Of a stretch of 64,000 bases of DNA, positions 43,669 through 52,512 are shown piece by piece (position 1 is the first letter of the stretch; each line of letters starts with the position of its first letter). The notes under the pieces were generated by a model. The model was given only the letters and a program-made list of their open reading frames with translations, had not been told where the DNA came from and ran no database searches. The DNA lies in NCBI RefSeq assembly GCF_002051585.1, contig NZ_MZGX01000002.1, positions 186,001 to 250,000 on the forward strand, written 5' to 3'. Source of the stretch: Ruminiclostridium hungatei (lineage in GTDB: Bacteria; Bacillota; Clostridia; Acetivibrionales; DSM-1351). A program made the position numbers and the translations under genes.

Positions 43669-43714
43669 ATGAGTAATGACTTAATTAAAAAATGAAGGAA
43701 ATGGAGATTTACAA

Positions 43715-44359
43715 ATGTCACCTGCCGGGTCAGCTCACGAAAGGACGGAAGCAGATACTAAGCAACAGGCACAGACAAATGAAAACAGAAGGCAAATGCA
43801 GAAGCGGCAGACCCGGACCAGGATTATTGAAACTGCTTTGAAGCTTTTTGCCCAAAATGGTTTTGCAAGGACCTCCACACTTGCCGTCGCAAAAGAGTCC
43901 GAGGTGTCACACGGAACCATATTCGCACATTTTAAAACACAGGATGAACTGATTATAGCCGTTATCGGAGAGTTCGGTGACAGGATAAATAAGAGGCTTC
44001 ATGAGCTGGCTGGCGGCAGGAGCAGGTTAAGGGAGGTTCTGAAGTCCCACCTGGATGGTCTGGCAGAGTTTGAGGACTTTTATATAAGACTGGTTACAGA
44101 GATAAGGCTGCTGCCGGTTGAAGTGAGAAACACCTTTACCATGATTCAATCAACAGTTTCCTTTCATATAAGCCAGGCTTATGAACGTGAAGAGGGCCAT
44201 CTCAAAAAGCTTCCGGTACATATGGTGTTTAACGGCTGGATGGGCTTGATTCATTACTACCTGGGGAACAATGATTTGTTTTCTCCCGGACAGTCGGTGC
44301 TCGGACGCTATGGTGAGGAATTGGCGGAGTATTATATAAATCTGATTTCCCGGGACTAG
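43715..44359 (+). CDS. TetR-family transcriptional regulator
   Basis: 214 residues with a polar 25-residue N-terminal extension rich in Gln, then the TetR helix-turn-helix QTRTRIIETALKLFAQNGFART, ESEVSHGTIFAHFKTQDELI. The C-terminal ligand domain is not assigned. Own promoter and operator lie directly upstream. The zinc-ribbon gene follows 85 bases later, with a repeat hairpin in between. The stop codon overlaps that hairpin. Confidence 0.88.
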   Translation: MSPAGSAHERTEADTKQQAQTNENRRQMQKRQTRTRIIETALKLFAQNGFARTSTLAVAKESEVSHGTIFAHFKTQDELIIAVIGEFGDRINKRLHELAGGRSRLREVLKSHLDGLAEFEDFYIRLVTEIRLLPVEVRNTFTMIQSTVSFHISQAYEREEGHLKKLPVHMVFNGWMGLIHYYLGNNDLFSPGQSVLGRYGEELAEYYINLISRD

Positions 44360-44400
44360 CGGTCTGTGGCAATATACGTTTTGATGTCACAGACCACCAG
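44356..44400. repeat. Short copy of the MITE-like repeat
   Basis: CTAGCGGTCTGTG ... CACAGACCACCAG encloses GCAATATACGTTTTGATGT and matches the right end of the 30558-30722 element, with an internal deletion. A second fragment, AAAATTTTCTACGCCGG, is at 44680-44696. The zinc-ribbon gene lies between the two pieces. The hairpin may also serve as the tetR terminator. Confidence 0.5.
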
Positions 44401-44444
44401 GCTGCCGGAAATCTTAACCGTATTAAAGAAAGGGAGGATGTTTT

Positions 44445-44678
44445 ATGAAAACTTGTATTGCATGCGGTATGCCCATGGAAAATGCATCAGATTATGCCAT
44501 GGGAGATGTTAAAAAAGATTATTGCAGATTTTGTGCCCGGCCGGATGGTTCAATGCAATCCTATGAAGAAAAACTCAGCAGCTTGACGGATTTCATCATA
44601 AAGACCCAGGGGTTGGACCGGCAGGTGGCTGGGAGTACTGCAAAGGCCATGCTGGCAAAGCTTCCGGCCTGGTCCTGA
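44445..44678 (+). CDS. Small zinc-ribbon protein
   Basis: 77 residues. A four-Cys zinc ribbon MKTCIACGMPM then KKDYCRFCARPDGSM is followed by a helical tail. It matches the putative zinc-ribbon-2 family, often found as a lone small protein of unknown role in Clostridia. The start follows AAAGGGAGG. Flanked by pieces of the MITE-like repeat. Confidence 0.8.
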   Translation: MKTCIACGMPMENASDYAMGDVKKDYCRFCARPDGSMQSYEEKLSSLTDFIIKTQGLDRQVAGSTAKAMLAKLPAWS

Positions 44679-44872
44679 GAAAATTTTCTACGCCGGAAAA
44701 ATTCATTTGCAGCATACGAATGTTATAAAAATATAAATAAAATTAATAAAAACTTCATACTTATTTAAAATTTCATCGTTATAATGTAAAGAGACATTAG
44801 AATTTTATATGGACTAAAGGAAACTATTTTTAAATATATGGTTGTACAAGTTATATAATTGCAGGTGATGTT

Positions 44873-45604
44873 TTGAAACAAATTATCCGAAAGGGAGACC
44901 GGGATATAATGATGAAAAGAACTATGGCAATGACTTCCCTCAACGGCCTGGAGCAGGTGCTGCGTTCTGATGATGTGGAAGGGTTAAAGATGAGTTTTTT
45001 TGAGATGCAGCATTTGTATCAATCTGCAACAAGGGAAATAAGTACCAAGCTTGAGATACTTGATGACGAGTTTCAGGTCATCCATAAGAGAAATCCCATA
45101 CACCATATGCAAAGCAGGATTAAGTCTGTAAAAAGCATATTTGACAAGCTGAACAGAAGAGAGCTGGACATAAGTATTGAATCCGCCAAGGCCAATCTTC
45201 ACGATATAGCAGGAATCAGAGTGGTTTGCTATTATATCGAGGACATATACATGATAGCAAAAATGCTGACGCAGCAAGATGACATAGAACTGGTGAAGGA
45301 AACGGATTATATAAAGAATCCGAAACCAAATGGATACCGCAGCCTGCATCTGGTTGTGAAGGTGCCGGTGTTTTTCTCTGACGGAAAGGAGATTGTGCCC
45401 GTAGAAATACAGATAAGGACCATAGCCATGGACTTTTGGGCAAGTCTTGAACACCAGCTCAGGTATAAGACTGTGGATGCCATACCTCCGTCGGTGGCAA
45501 AGGAACTGCAGGAATGCGCCGATACCATTGCCGATACCGACATGAGAATGCAAAGGATTTATAAAACCATAGAACAGTTTAATTACAATACCGAGGAGTC
45601 ATAG
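44873..45604 (+). CDS. Small alarmone synthetase (RelQ/YjbM-type)
   Basis: 243 residues of the single-domain GTP/GDP pyrophosphokinase group that makes (p)ppGpp. Motifs: NPIHHMQSRIKSVKSIFDKL, LHDIAGIRVVCYYIEDIY, NPKPNGYRSLHLVV and PVEIQIRTIAMDFWASLEHQLRYK. No hydrolase or regulatory domains. The start is ambiguous: TTG 44873 follows GGTGATG, but ATG 44909 and 44912 are in frame with GGGAG 10 to 14 bases upstream. A TATAAT at 44780-44785 is the likely promoter. Confidence 0.9.
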   Translation: MKQIIRKGDRDIMMKRTMAMTSLNGLEQVLRSDDVEGLKMSFFEMQHLYQSATREISTKLEILDDEFQVIHKRNPIHHMQSRIKSVKSIFDKLNRRELDISIESAKANLHDIAGIRVVCYYIEDIYMIAKMLTQQDDIELVKETDYIKNPKPNGYRSLHLVVKVPVFFSDGKEIVPVEIQIRTIAMDFWASLEHQLRYKTVDAIPPSVAKELQECADTIADTDMRMQRIYKTIEQFNYNTEES

Positions 45605-45649
45605 CACATGTACAATATGAGCGGACTGCAGGCTTTATAGAAAAAATAG

Positions 45650-45679
45650 CCTCACTTCATGGCAGGTGAGGTTTTTTTA
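45650..45679 (+). terminator. Terminator of the alarmone synthetase gene
   Basis: CCTCAC / GTGAGG with a ten-base loop, followed by seven T. It meets the stop of the convergent DeoR gene. Confidence 0.8.
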
Positions 45680-46453
45680 TTTCTTGTCCTGCTGCGGCCA
45701 GATTATTTCACAGCCCTGATTTTTGGCGGCCTCCAGATATTCCTGCAAGGGTCTTTTGTCGGTGAGGATGTAGTCCAATTCATTAAAGCCACAGGTTCTG
45801 CACATATAGATATTTCCGAACTTGCTGCTGTCACAAAGGAGTATCCGGACTTTTGAGTTTCTTATAAGAGCCTTTTTCAGCCTGGACTGGTCAAAGGATG
45901 CGTCGGTGACGCCATTGTTGGGGGTAAGCCCGCTGCAGGAAAAGACAGCAAGTTCTGCATTTAAAGCAGAGAGATAGTCCAGAGTATCGCTTCCCAACAG
46001 GGAATTTGACCGGGAATTGACAATACCGCCGGGCATGTGAATCCTGGCCTCGGTTTTTTCAGAAAGCAGCAGTGCGTTTTTTAGGCCGTTTGTGATAACA
46101 GTAAGGTATTTGAACTGTGAAAGGTAGGGTATTACCATTCCGGCAGTGCTGCTGGAATCCATAAAAATTACGGAATTGGAACTTATAAAGCTCATGGCCA
46201 GCTCGGCGATCAGTTTTTTTTCTTTTATGTTCTCAAGCTCACGTACCGAAATGGCGGATTCCGCATTTGAACTTTCAAACAGTACGGCACCTCCGTGAGA
46301 ACGCTTTATTAATCCCGACCTCTCCATTTTGGCCAAATCCCGCCTTACTGTGGCGGCACTCACGTAGAGGGCTTTGCTTAACTCGGCCACCTTGGCGCTT
46401 TTCCTGGTATTAATTATATTCAGAATTTTATTGTGGCGCTCTTCTTCAAACAT
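45677..46453 (-). CDS. DeoR-family regulator, probably of rhamnose genes
   Basis: 258 residues: N-terminal helix-turn-helix MFEEERHNKILNIINTRK with AELSKALYVSAATVRRDLAKM and IKRSHGGAVL, then the DeoRC sugar-phosphate sensor domain (DSSSTAGMVIPYL, VITNGLKNALLL). It is divergent from rhaB. By analogy with DeoR members beside kinase-isomerase-aldolase operons it probably responds to a rhamnose phosphate. The start follows AAGGAGATTCC on the minus strand. Confidence 0.85.
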   Translation of the reverse strand: MFEEERHNKILNIINTRKSAKVAELSKALYVSAATVRRDLAKMERSGLIKRSHGGAVLFESSNAESAISVRELENIKEKKLIAELAMSFISSNSVIFMDSSSTAGMVIPYLSQFKYLTVITNGLKNALLLSEKTEARIHMPGGIVNSRSNSLLGSDTLDYLSALNAELAVFSCSGLTPNNGVTDASFDQSRLKKALIRNSKVRILLCDSSKFGNIYMCRTCGFNELDYILTDKRPLQEYLEAAKNQGCEIIWPQQDKK

Positions 46454-46569
46454 TGGAATCTCCTTCTGCCTCTATTGCTGCAGTTTGCTGCTGGCGGCCT
46501 TTTGCTGTGTGCATTTGTGATTATATATGCTTGCATAATAACATGAAAATGTGTAAATATCAATATAAC

Positions 46570-46607
46570 GAGCATATATAGACGTAAATGAGCGTGTATA
46601 ATATAAT
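46570..46607. promoter_or_regulatory. Direct-repeat operator and -10 of the rha operon
   Basis: GAGCATATATA (46570-46580) and GAGCGTGTATA (46590-46600) form direct repeats two helical turns apart, overlapping TATAAT at 46597-46602 and 46602-46607. DeoR-type proteins bind direct repeats, so this is a likely repressor site for rhaB-rhaA-rhaD and perhaps for the divergent regulator. Confidence 0.45.
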
Positions 46608-46701
46608 CTATGGTAGTTGATGCTCAAAGGCATCTTAGCTGAATATTAATGCATACTTCAGGTACAAATATATAATAACTTATAAAAAGGCGGAGAAATG
46701 C

Positions 46702-48192
46702 ATGGACAACAAGAGAGTTCTGGCATTCGATTTCGGAGCTTCCAGCGGAAGGGCCATGCTGGGGGAATATGACGGGCACACATTGCGAATGCAGGAAATT
46801 CACCGGTTCGGCAATGAACCTGTAACAGTGGGAGGAACGATTTACTGGGATATTCTGAGGCTTTACCATGAGCTGAAGCAAAGTATAACAAAGGCGCTCA
46901 GGGCAGGAGGCTTTGATGCTATAGGCATAGATACCTGGGGTGTGGATTTTGCACTGCTGGATAAAAGGGGAAACATGCTGTGCAATCCTGTCCATTACAG
47001 GGACTTGAGAACGGAAGGCATTGACAGGGAGGTTTTCCGGCTTATATCCAGGGAAACAGTATATAATTCCACAGGTATACAGCATATGAGGATAAATACT
47101 ATTTTTCAGTTGGCGTATGTGGCGAAGCACCAACCTGAGCTGATGGAGAATGCAGAAACCTTGTTGCTGATACCGGATCTCCTGGCATATTTCCTCACCG
47201 GAAAAAAGTGCAGTGAAGTCACAAATGCCTCAACCACCAGCCTGTTTAATCCTGAGACCTATAGCTGGTGTTTTGACATATGCGAAAAGCTGGGTATAAA
47301 GCAGGGGGTTTTACCTGAAATTATTTATCCGGGAGAAATGTACGGAACTCTGTCAAAGGAATTGTGCGAGGAGCTTTCCTGCGGTGAAGTACCCGTCATT
47401 GCAGTGCCCACCCATGATACTGCCTCGGCAGTGGTAAGCGCTCCTGCCGTCAACAGGGATTTTGTGTATATAAGCTGCGGAACCTGGTCGCTGCTGGGGA
47501 TCGAGAGTGACAGGCCCATAGTGGGCAAGGAGTCCATGGAAGCCAACTTTACCAATGAGATAGGCTTTGACAATAAAATACGGTTTCTGAAAAATATAAT
47601 GGGCTTGTGGCTTATCCAGGAGTCAAGAAGACAGTGGCAGAGAGAAGGGGCAGAGGTGGATTTCAATACGCTGGAAAACGAAGCTCTTGAAGCGGAGCCC
47701 TTCCTATGCTTCATAGACCCGGACGCTCCGGATTTTGAAGCGCCGGGTAATCTGCCGGAGAGAATCAGGAAATTCTGTATGAGGACAGGACAGCAGGTAC
47801 CCCGGACACGAGGGGAGATAATGCGCTGCATATATCAGAGTCTGGCCTTCAAATACAGGTATACGGTTGAAAAGCTTGAGAGGCTCACAGGAAAGCAGTT
47901 TAAAAGTATAAATATCATAGGCGGGGGGATCAAGGACACACTTCTGTGCAGGATGACAGCCAATGCCTGCGGAAGGGATGTTCATGCAGGGCCTGTGGAG
48001 GCCACCGTAATGGGGAATATTGCAGTTCAGTTTATTGCACTTGGAGAAATAAGGGACTTATCCCAGGCAAGGGAAATAATCAGGAATTCAACAGACATAA
48101 AGATTTACAAGCCTGTTCAGCAGGAAGAATGGCAGAAGGCTTATGAGGAATATAAACAAATTCTGGGAGGAAACCATGAACGAAATCAATGA
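46702..48192 (+). CDS. rhaB: Rhamnulokinase
   Basis: 496 residues of the FGGY kinase family: [73 protein letters not shown] and [20 protein letters not shown]. The HYRD and GTWSL segments are typical of RhaB. Phosphorylates L-rhamnulose at O1. The 3' end overlaps rhaA by 17 bases. The start follows AAGGCGGAGAAATGC, giving ATG 46702. Confidence 0.95.
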   Translation: MDNKRVLAFDFGASSGRAMLGEYDGHTLRMQEIHRFGNEPVTVGGTIYWDILRLYHELKQSITKALRAGGFDAIGIDTWGVDFALLDKRGNMLCNPVHYRDLRTEGIDREVFRLISRETVYNSTGIQHMRINTIFQLAYVAKHQPELMENAETLLLIPDLLAYFLTGKKCSEVTNASTTSLFNPETYSWCFDICEKLGIKQGVLPEIIYPGEMYGTLSKELCEELSCGEVPVIAVPTHDTASAVVSAPAVNRDFVYISCGTWSLLGIESDRPIVGKESMEANFTNEIGFDNKIRFLKNIMGLWLIQESRRQWQREGAEVDFNTLENEALEAEPFLCFIDPDAPDFEAPGNLPERIRKFCMRTGQQVPRTRGEIMRCIYQSLAFKYRYTVEKLERLTGKQFKSINIIGGGIKDTLLCRMTANACGRDVHAGPVEATVMGNIAVQFIALGEIRDLSQAREIIRNSTDIKIYKPVQQEEWQKAYEEYKQILGGNHERNQ

Positions 48193-49429
48193 AGCTTATG
48201 AACTGGCAAAAAAGGCCTATGGGAGGCTTGGAGTGGATACGGATAAAGTATTGGATGCCTTGAAGGAGGTAAAAATTTCACTTCATTGCTGGCAGGGAGA
48301 TGATGTTGCCGGGTTTTTATTTAAAGATCAGGCTTTGAGCGGAGGAATCCAGGTTACCGGCAACTATCCCGGTGCGGCACGGAATGTAAAAGAATTGAGG
48401 CAGGATATGGAGAAGGCTTTGAGCTTCATACCCGGCAGGCACAAGGTAAACCTGCATGCCATATATGCGGATACCGAAGAAAAGGTTGATCTGGATCAAC
48501 TGGAGCCAAGGCATTTTGAAGGCTGGGTAGAGTGGGCAAGGCAACAGGGCCTGGGACTTGATTTCAATCCCACCTGCTTTTCTCACACAAAAGCAGACAG
48601 CGGTTTTACCATAAGCAGCGGGGACAATGAAATCAGGGATTTCTGGATAAGGCATTGCAGCAAAAGCCGCAGAATTGGTGAATATTTCGGACGGGAGCTG
48701 GGGCAGACCTGTGTGACAAACTTCTGGTTCCCTGACGGCTATAAAGATATACCCGTGGACAGGGAAGCTCCGAGACAGCGTATGAAAAGTGCACTGGATC
48801 AGGTCTTTTCCGAAAAAATAGATGCAAGATACAATATTGATGCTGTTGAAAGCAAGGTATTCGGTATAGGTACTGAAAGCTATGTGGTAGGTTCAAATGA
48901 ATTCTGCCTGGGCTATGCCATCCGGAATAACAAGGCGGTGTGCCTGGATGCCGGACACTTTCACCCCACTGAAGTCATATCGGATAAAATTGCCACAGTC
49001 CTTATGTTCACAGACCAACTGCTTCTGCATGTGAGCCGTCCTGTAAGATGGGACAGTGATCATGTGGTAATAATGGACGATGAACTCAATCAGATAGCTC
49101 AATCACTTGTAAGAAGCAAGCTGCTGGACAGGACCCACATCGGGCTGGATTTCTTTGATGGCAGCATTAACAGAATAGCGGCATGGGTAATAGGAAGCAG
49201 GAACATGATTAAGGCTTTGCTGAAGGCAATGCTGGAACCTGCCGGAGAACTTAAAAAGCTGGAACTGGAAGGTGACTACACCAGCAGGCTGGCCATGCTG
49301 GAGGAGCTTAAAACCTATCCCTTCGGTGCAGTTTGGGATTACTACTGCAAGGCCATGAATGTACCGGTGAAGGAAGCCTGGCTGGCTGAAGTAAAGAAGT
49401 ATGAAAAGGATGTGTTATCCGGAAGATAG
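48176..49429 (+). CDS. rhaA: L-rhamnose isomerase
   Basis: 417 residues: [71 protein letters not shown] and [18 protein letters not shown] are the RhaA landmarks, with His/Asp/Glu metal ligands of the barrel. Converts L-rhamnose to L-rhamnulose. Start 48176 follows GGGAGGAAACC and lies inside rhaB, giving coupling. The order kinase-isomerase-aldolase is the usual operon. Confidence 0.95.
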   Translation: MNEINEAYELAKKAYGRLGVDTDKVLDALKEVKISLHCWQGDDVAGFLFKDQALSGGIQVTGNYPGAARNVKELRQDMEKALSFIPGRHKVNLHAIYADTEEKVDLDQLEPRHFEGWVEWARQQGLGLDFNPTCFSHTKADSGFTISSGDNEIRDFWIRHCSKSRRIGEYFGRELGQTCVTNFWFPDGYKDIPVDREAPRQRMKSALDQVFSEKIDARYNIDAVESKVFGIGTESYVVGSNEFCLGYAIRNNKAVCLDAGHFHPTEVISDKIATVLMFTDQLLLHVSRPVRWDSDHVVIMDDELNQIAQSLVRSKLLDRTHIGLDFFDGSINRIAAWVIGSRNMIKALLKAMLEPAGELKKLELEGDYTSRLAMLEELKTYPFGAVWDYYCKAMNVPVKEAWLAEVKKYEKDVLSGR

Positions 49430-49525
49430 CATAAATATGTTATGGTTGTGATATTTAACCAATGATAAATTTTATGAAATACAAGTGGCTGGTGTGAAAA
49501 TAAACTTAAGAAAGCGGGAACAAAA

Positions 49526-50338
49526 ATGAAAGATATATTAACGGCTCCGTTTATTACTGAAATATGCAAATTGACCGACAATCTTTACAGACTTGGCTGG
49601 GATGAAAGAAATGGGGGCAATATAAGCTATATAGTACCGGAAACTCAGGTCGCCGACTACCTGGATACAAAAAAGGCCGTGGCAAAAATACCAATGTCCT
49701 TTGACGGAACTGCGCTGGCAGGAAAAATATTCGTTGTAACCGGGACAGGAAAGTACTTTAAAAATGTGTCAGGCGCACCTGGAATAAATCTTGGAGTGGT
49801 GAGGGTTGCAGAGGATGGCAAGGGCCTTGACCTGCTCTGGGGCTATGAAGACGGAGGCCGGCCCACCAGCGAGCTGCCCGCCCACCTGATGACACATATT
49901 GAAAGACTTAAGGCAGATCCGGAACACAGGGTTGTAATACATACCCATCCCACAAATACAATAGCCATGACCTTTGTACATGAGCTTGACGAACGTGCGT
50001 TTACCAGAACTCTTTGGCAGATGTGCACCGAATGCCTGGTGGTATTTCCGGATGGGGTGAGTGTACTGCCCTGGATGCTGTGCGGAAATGAGGAAATCGG
50101 GAGGGTCACTGCTGAAAAAATGAAGGAGTTCAGAGTGGTTGTCTGGGCTCAGCACGGTATATTCGGTACCGGCCGTGATCTGGATGAGACCTTTGGGCTT
50201 ATTGAGACTGTGGAGAAGGCGGCGGAGATATTTATCAAGATAATGCACATGCCTGTAAAGCAAACTATTACTGATGAAAATCTCAGGATTCTTGCCAAAG
50301 CCTTTGGAATAACTCCAAGGGCAGGATATTTGGATTGA
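49526..50338 (+). CDS. rhaD: Rhamnulose-1-phosphate aldolase
   Basis: 270 residues of the class II aldolase/adducin family. Zinc ligands are seen in VVIHTHPTNTIAM and VVWAQHGIFGTG, with the start DERNGGNISYIVPE carrying phosphate-binding residues. Splits rhamnulose-1-phosphate to DHAP and L-lactaldehyde. A gap of 96 bases after rhaA has no terminator. No lactaldehyde reductase or rhamnose transporter is in the window. Confidence 0.95.
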   Translation: MKDILTAPFITEICKLTDNLYRLGWDERNGGNISYIVPETQVADYLDTKKAVAKIPMSFDGTALAGKIFVVTGTGKYFKNVSGAPGINLGVVRVAEDGKGLDLLWGYEDGGRPTSELPAHLMTHIERLKADPEHRVVIHTHPTNTIAMTFVHELDERAFTRTLWQMCTECLVVFPDGVSVLPWMLCGNEEIGRVTAEKMKEFRVVVWAQHGIFGTGRDLDETFGLIETVEKAAEIFIKIMHMPVKQTITDENLRILAKAFGITPRAGYLD

Positions 50339-50373
50339 AGAATCACATTATTTAACCGTCCGGGTAAAATATA

Positions 50374-50434
50374 TTGACAAAAACAGACTATGGCAGTAGT
50401 TTATTAATATAAGACTACTGCCATAGTCTGTTTT
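50374..50434 (+). promoter_or_regulatory. Promoter with paired inverted BlaI-type operators
   Basis: TTGACA (50374-50379), 17 bp, then a weak -10 TAGTTT (50397-50402). A perfect 21-bp inverted repeat (arms 50380-50400 and 50414-50434, 13-base spacer) overlaps it. Each arm contains ACTAC-TGCC-ATAGT or its complement, close to the ACTAC...GTAGT dyad of BlaI/MecI operators. The blaI-like gene begins at 50527, so autoregulation is likely. As RNA the repeat could also terminate the rha transcript (T4 only). Confidence 0.6.
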
Positions 50435-50526
50435 GCCCTTATACCCAGTTTATATGGAAGGGCTTTAAAAATTGGCATAGAGCACATAACACATAACACC
50501 AATAAAAATATGGAGGCTGTGGAGAA

Positions 50527-50892
50527 ATGGAACAAATAAAGCTTTTTGACAGCGAAATCAAGATTATGGAGTTATTATGGGACAACGGGCCAACTTCGGC
50601 AAAAAACCTGTCTGTTATGGCCCAGGACAGGACTGGCTGGAATAAGAACACCACCTACACCATAATTAAAAAGCTGATTGAGAAAAACGCGGTAAAGAGG
50701 GAAGAGCCAAACTTTGTGTGTATACCTCTGATAACCAGGGAGCAGGTGCAACTGGCCGAGACCTCAAATCTTATAAACAAGCTGTACAAAGGTTCCAAGA
50801 AATTATTCTTCGCTTCCTTCATCCAGAATGAAAATCTGAGCAAGGAAGAAATAGAGGAACTGCGCAGGATAATTGAGAAAAACGGCAAATAG
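50527..50892 (+). CDS. BlaI/MecI/CopY-family repressor
   Basis: 121 residues: LFDSEIKIMELLWDNGPTSA, then the recognition helix region TGWNKNTTYTIIKKLIEKNAV and a dimerisation tail containing LFFASFIQNENLSKEEIEEL. The Asn-Phe cleavage site of MecI/BlaI is approximated by LFFASF. It probably represses this operon from the paired operators and is cut by the adjacent metalloprotease. The start follows TGGAGGCTGTGGAGAA. Confidence 0.93.
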   Translation: MEQIKLFDSEIKIMELLWDNGPTSAKNLSVMAQDRTGWNKNTTYTIIKKLIEKNAVKREEPNFVCIPLITREQVQLAETSNLINKLYKGSKKLFFASFIQNENLSKEEIEELRRIIEKNGK

Positions 50893-50907
50893 CCGTAGGA
50901 GGTAGAC

Positions 50908-51834
50908 ATGCTGGACACTGTCTTTTATTCCGTTGTCAATATGAGTATAACTGCAGGCATAATGGGACTTCTGATATTAATATTCAGAAAGTTGCCCACA
51001 ATACCAAAAGCGGGTATTTATTATATGTGGGCACTGGTATTAGTCCGTCTGCTGATTCCCTTCTCGGTTTCCAGCAGGCTGAGCCTGCTTAACTTTTCGG
51101 GAAACCTGGTTAAAAAGGTTGTAGCCGTGCCCGGAACTACAGGCGGAAACGTAAGTTTAAGCATGTCAAACAGTATCGGAGCTGCCGAGTCGTATTTTCC
51201 TGTTACCTATAAGACGGATACCCTTGAAAGAATATTTAAAATAGCCGCAGTACTTTGGATAACCGGTGTGATAAGCTTAATCCTGTTTGGGGTGATAATG
51301 CTGCTGCTTTCAAATTTGCGGTTAAGGGCGGTTGAACTTGTCAGGCAGAACATTTATACTGGGGCAGCCGTGGAAAGCCCCATGGTTCATGGTTTTTTCA
51401 GACAAAGGATACTGATTCCTGAAACACTTAAGGGAGATAATAGGCTCAATTACATTCTGATGCACGAGCGTGTCCATATAAAAAGGCATGATAATCTGCT
51501 GAGGCTCGCGGGACTTCTGGCAGCCTGTGTGCACTGGTTCAATCCCCTGGCCTGGATATTTTTCAAGCTTTTTATCGATGACATGGAGCTCACCTGCGAC
51601 ATAAGGGCGGTAAAAGGACTTTCACCGGGAGAAAGAAAGAACTATGCCCATACGCTTATGACACTGGGTGCCGGACAGAATACCGTCCTGTCGGCTGCCT
51701 TCGGCCAGGCCAATGTTAAAAGCAGGATTCTGAATGTAATAAGTTATAAGAGACTTTCCGTGTTTGCGCTGATAATGACTTTGATATTTGTAGCGGCTGC
51801 TTCGGTGGTGCTTTTGACCAACCCTGCAAGATAG
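50908..51834 (+). CDS. BlaR1-like M56 membrane metalloprotease, no sensor domain
   Basis: 308 residues: four or five membrane helices with the zinc motif MHERVHIKRHDN (HExxH at residues 186-190) and FIDDMELTCDIRAVKGL. BlaR1/MecR1 of staphylococci have about 585 residues because of a C-terminal penicillin-binding sensor; here the protein stops after a last helix (FALIMTLIFVAAASVVLL). So it may respond to another signal or partner. The gene is 15 bases after the repressor gene with GTAGGAGGT. Confidence 0.88.
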   Translation: MLDTVFYSVVNMSITAGIMGLLILIFRKLPTIPKAGIYYMWALVLVRLLIPFSVSSRLSLLNFSGNLVKKVVAVPGTTGGNVSLSMSNSIGAAESYFPVTYKTDTLERIFKIAAVLWITGVISLILFGVIMLLLSNLRLRAVELVRQNIYTGAAVESPMVHGFFRQRILIPETLKGDNRLNYILMHERVHIKRHDNLLRLAGLLAACVHWFNPLAWIFFKLFIDDMELTCDIRAVKGLSPGERKNYAHTLMTLGAGQNTVLSAAFGQANVKSRILNVISYKRLSVFALIMTLIFVAAASVVLLTNPAR

Positions 51835-51923
51835 AATGCTTATATTTTATAGAAAGTGTCAGGTTCTTGACTTTTGTTTCGAATTATTAGGTGAAACAGG
51901 TTTAAGAAAGGATGGTATTTCTT

Positions 51924-52511
51924 TTGGAAGAGAAAATATTGGCACTACTGATGAAAAAACCTGAAGCAGGCCTGGAGAAATTGATGAATACATATGCCGG
52001 CCTGATATATACAATAGTTTGCAATAAACTTTCAGCCATATGCCCGAAAGAAGATATTGAAGAATGCGTCAGTTCGGTTTTTTTCGAGGCTTTTGAGAAA
52101 AGAGCGGGAATAGATCTTTCCAAAGGGACTATAAAAAGTTTTCTTGCAACCATAGCAAAAAGAAGAGCAATTGATATGTTCAGAAAAAGCATGAAAGAAC
52201 ATACAACCGTATTACCCCTTCATATATTGGGAGAAATTACCCCGGAAGGGGCGGAGGGAGGAACGCAGCCACAGGGACAATGTGACAGGCTTGACACAAG
52301 AAATTTGCTGATCAGCAGTATTAAAGCCCTTGGAGAACCCGATACAGAGATATTTATCAGAAAGTATTATTTCGGCCAGAGCACGAAGGTAATCGCAGGA
52401 CTTATGAATTTTAAGGAAAATACCATTGACAAGAGAGTTTCGAGGGGGCTCCGGAAACTCAGGACAATTGTTGGTGCTGATATTGATTTTCAGGAAAGGA
52501 TGGACAGTTGA
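51924..52511 (+). CDS. ECF-type RNA polymerase sigma factor
   Basis: About 195 residues with region 2 (MNTYAGLIYTIVCNKLS, DIEECVSSVFFEAFEKR, TIAKRRAIDMFRKS) and region 4 (LGEPDTEIFIRKYYFGQ, KVIAGLMNFKENTIDKRVSRGLRKLR). Start chosen at TTG 51924, eight bases after AAAGGATGG; an ATG at 51912 lies within that ribosome site. The next gene, an anti-sigma-like protein, starts one base after the stop, the usual arrangement. Confidence 0.9.
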   Translation: MEEKILALLMKKPEAGLEKLMNTYAGLIYTIVCNKLSAICPKEDIEECVSSVFFEAFEKRAGIDLSKGTIKSFLATIAKRRAIDMFRKSMKEHTTVLPLHILGEITPEGAEGGTQPQGQCDRLDTRNLLISSIKALGEPDTEIFIRKYYFGQSTKVIAGLMNFKENTIDKRVSRGLRKLRTIVGADIDFQERMDS

Positions 52512-52512
52512 A

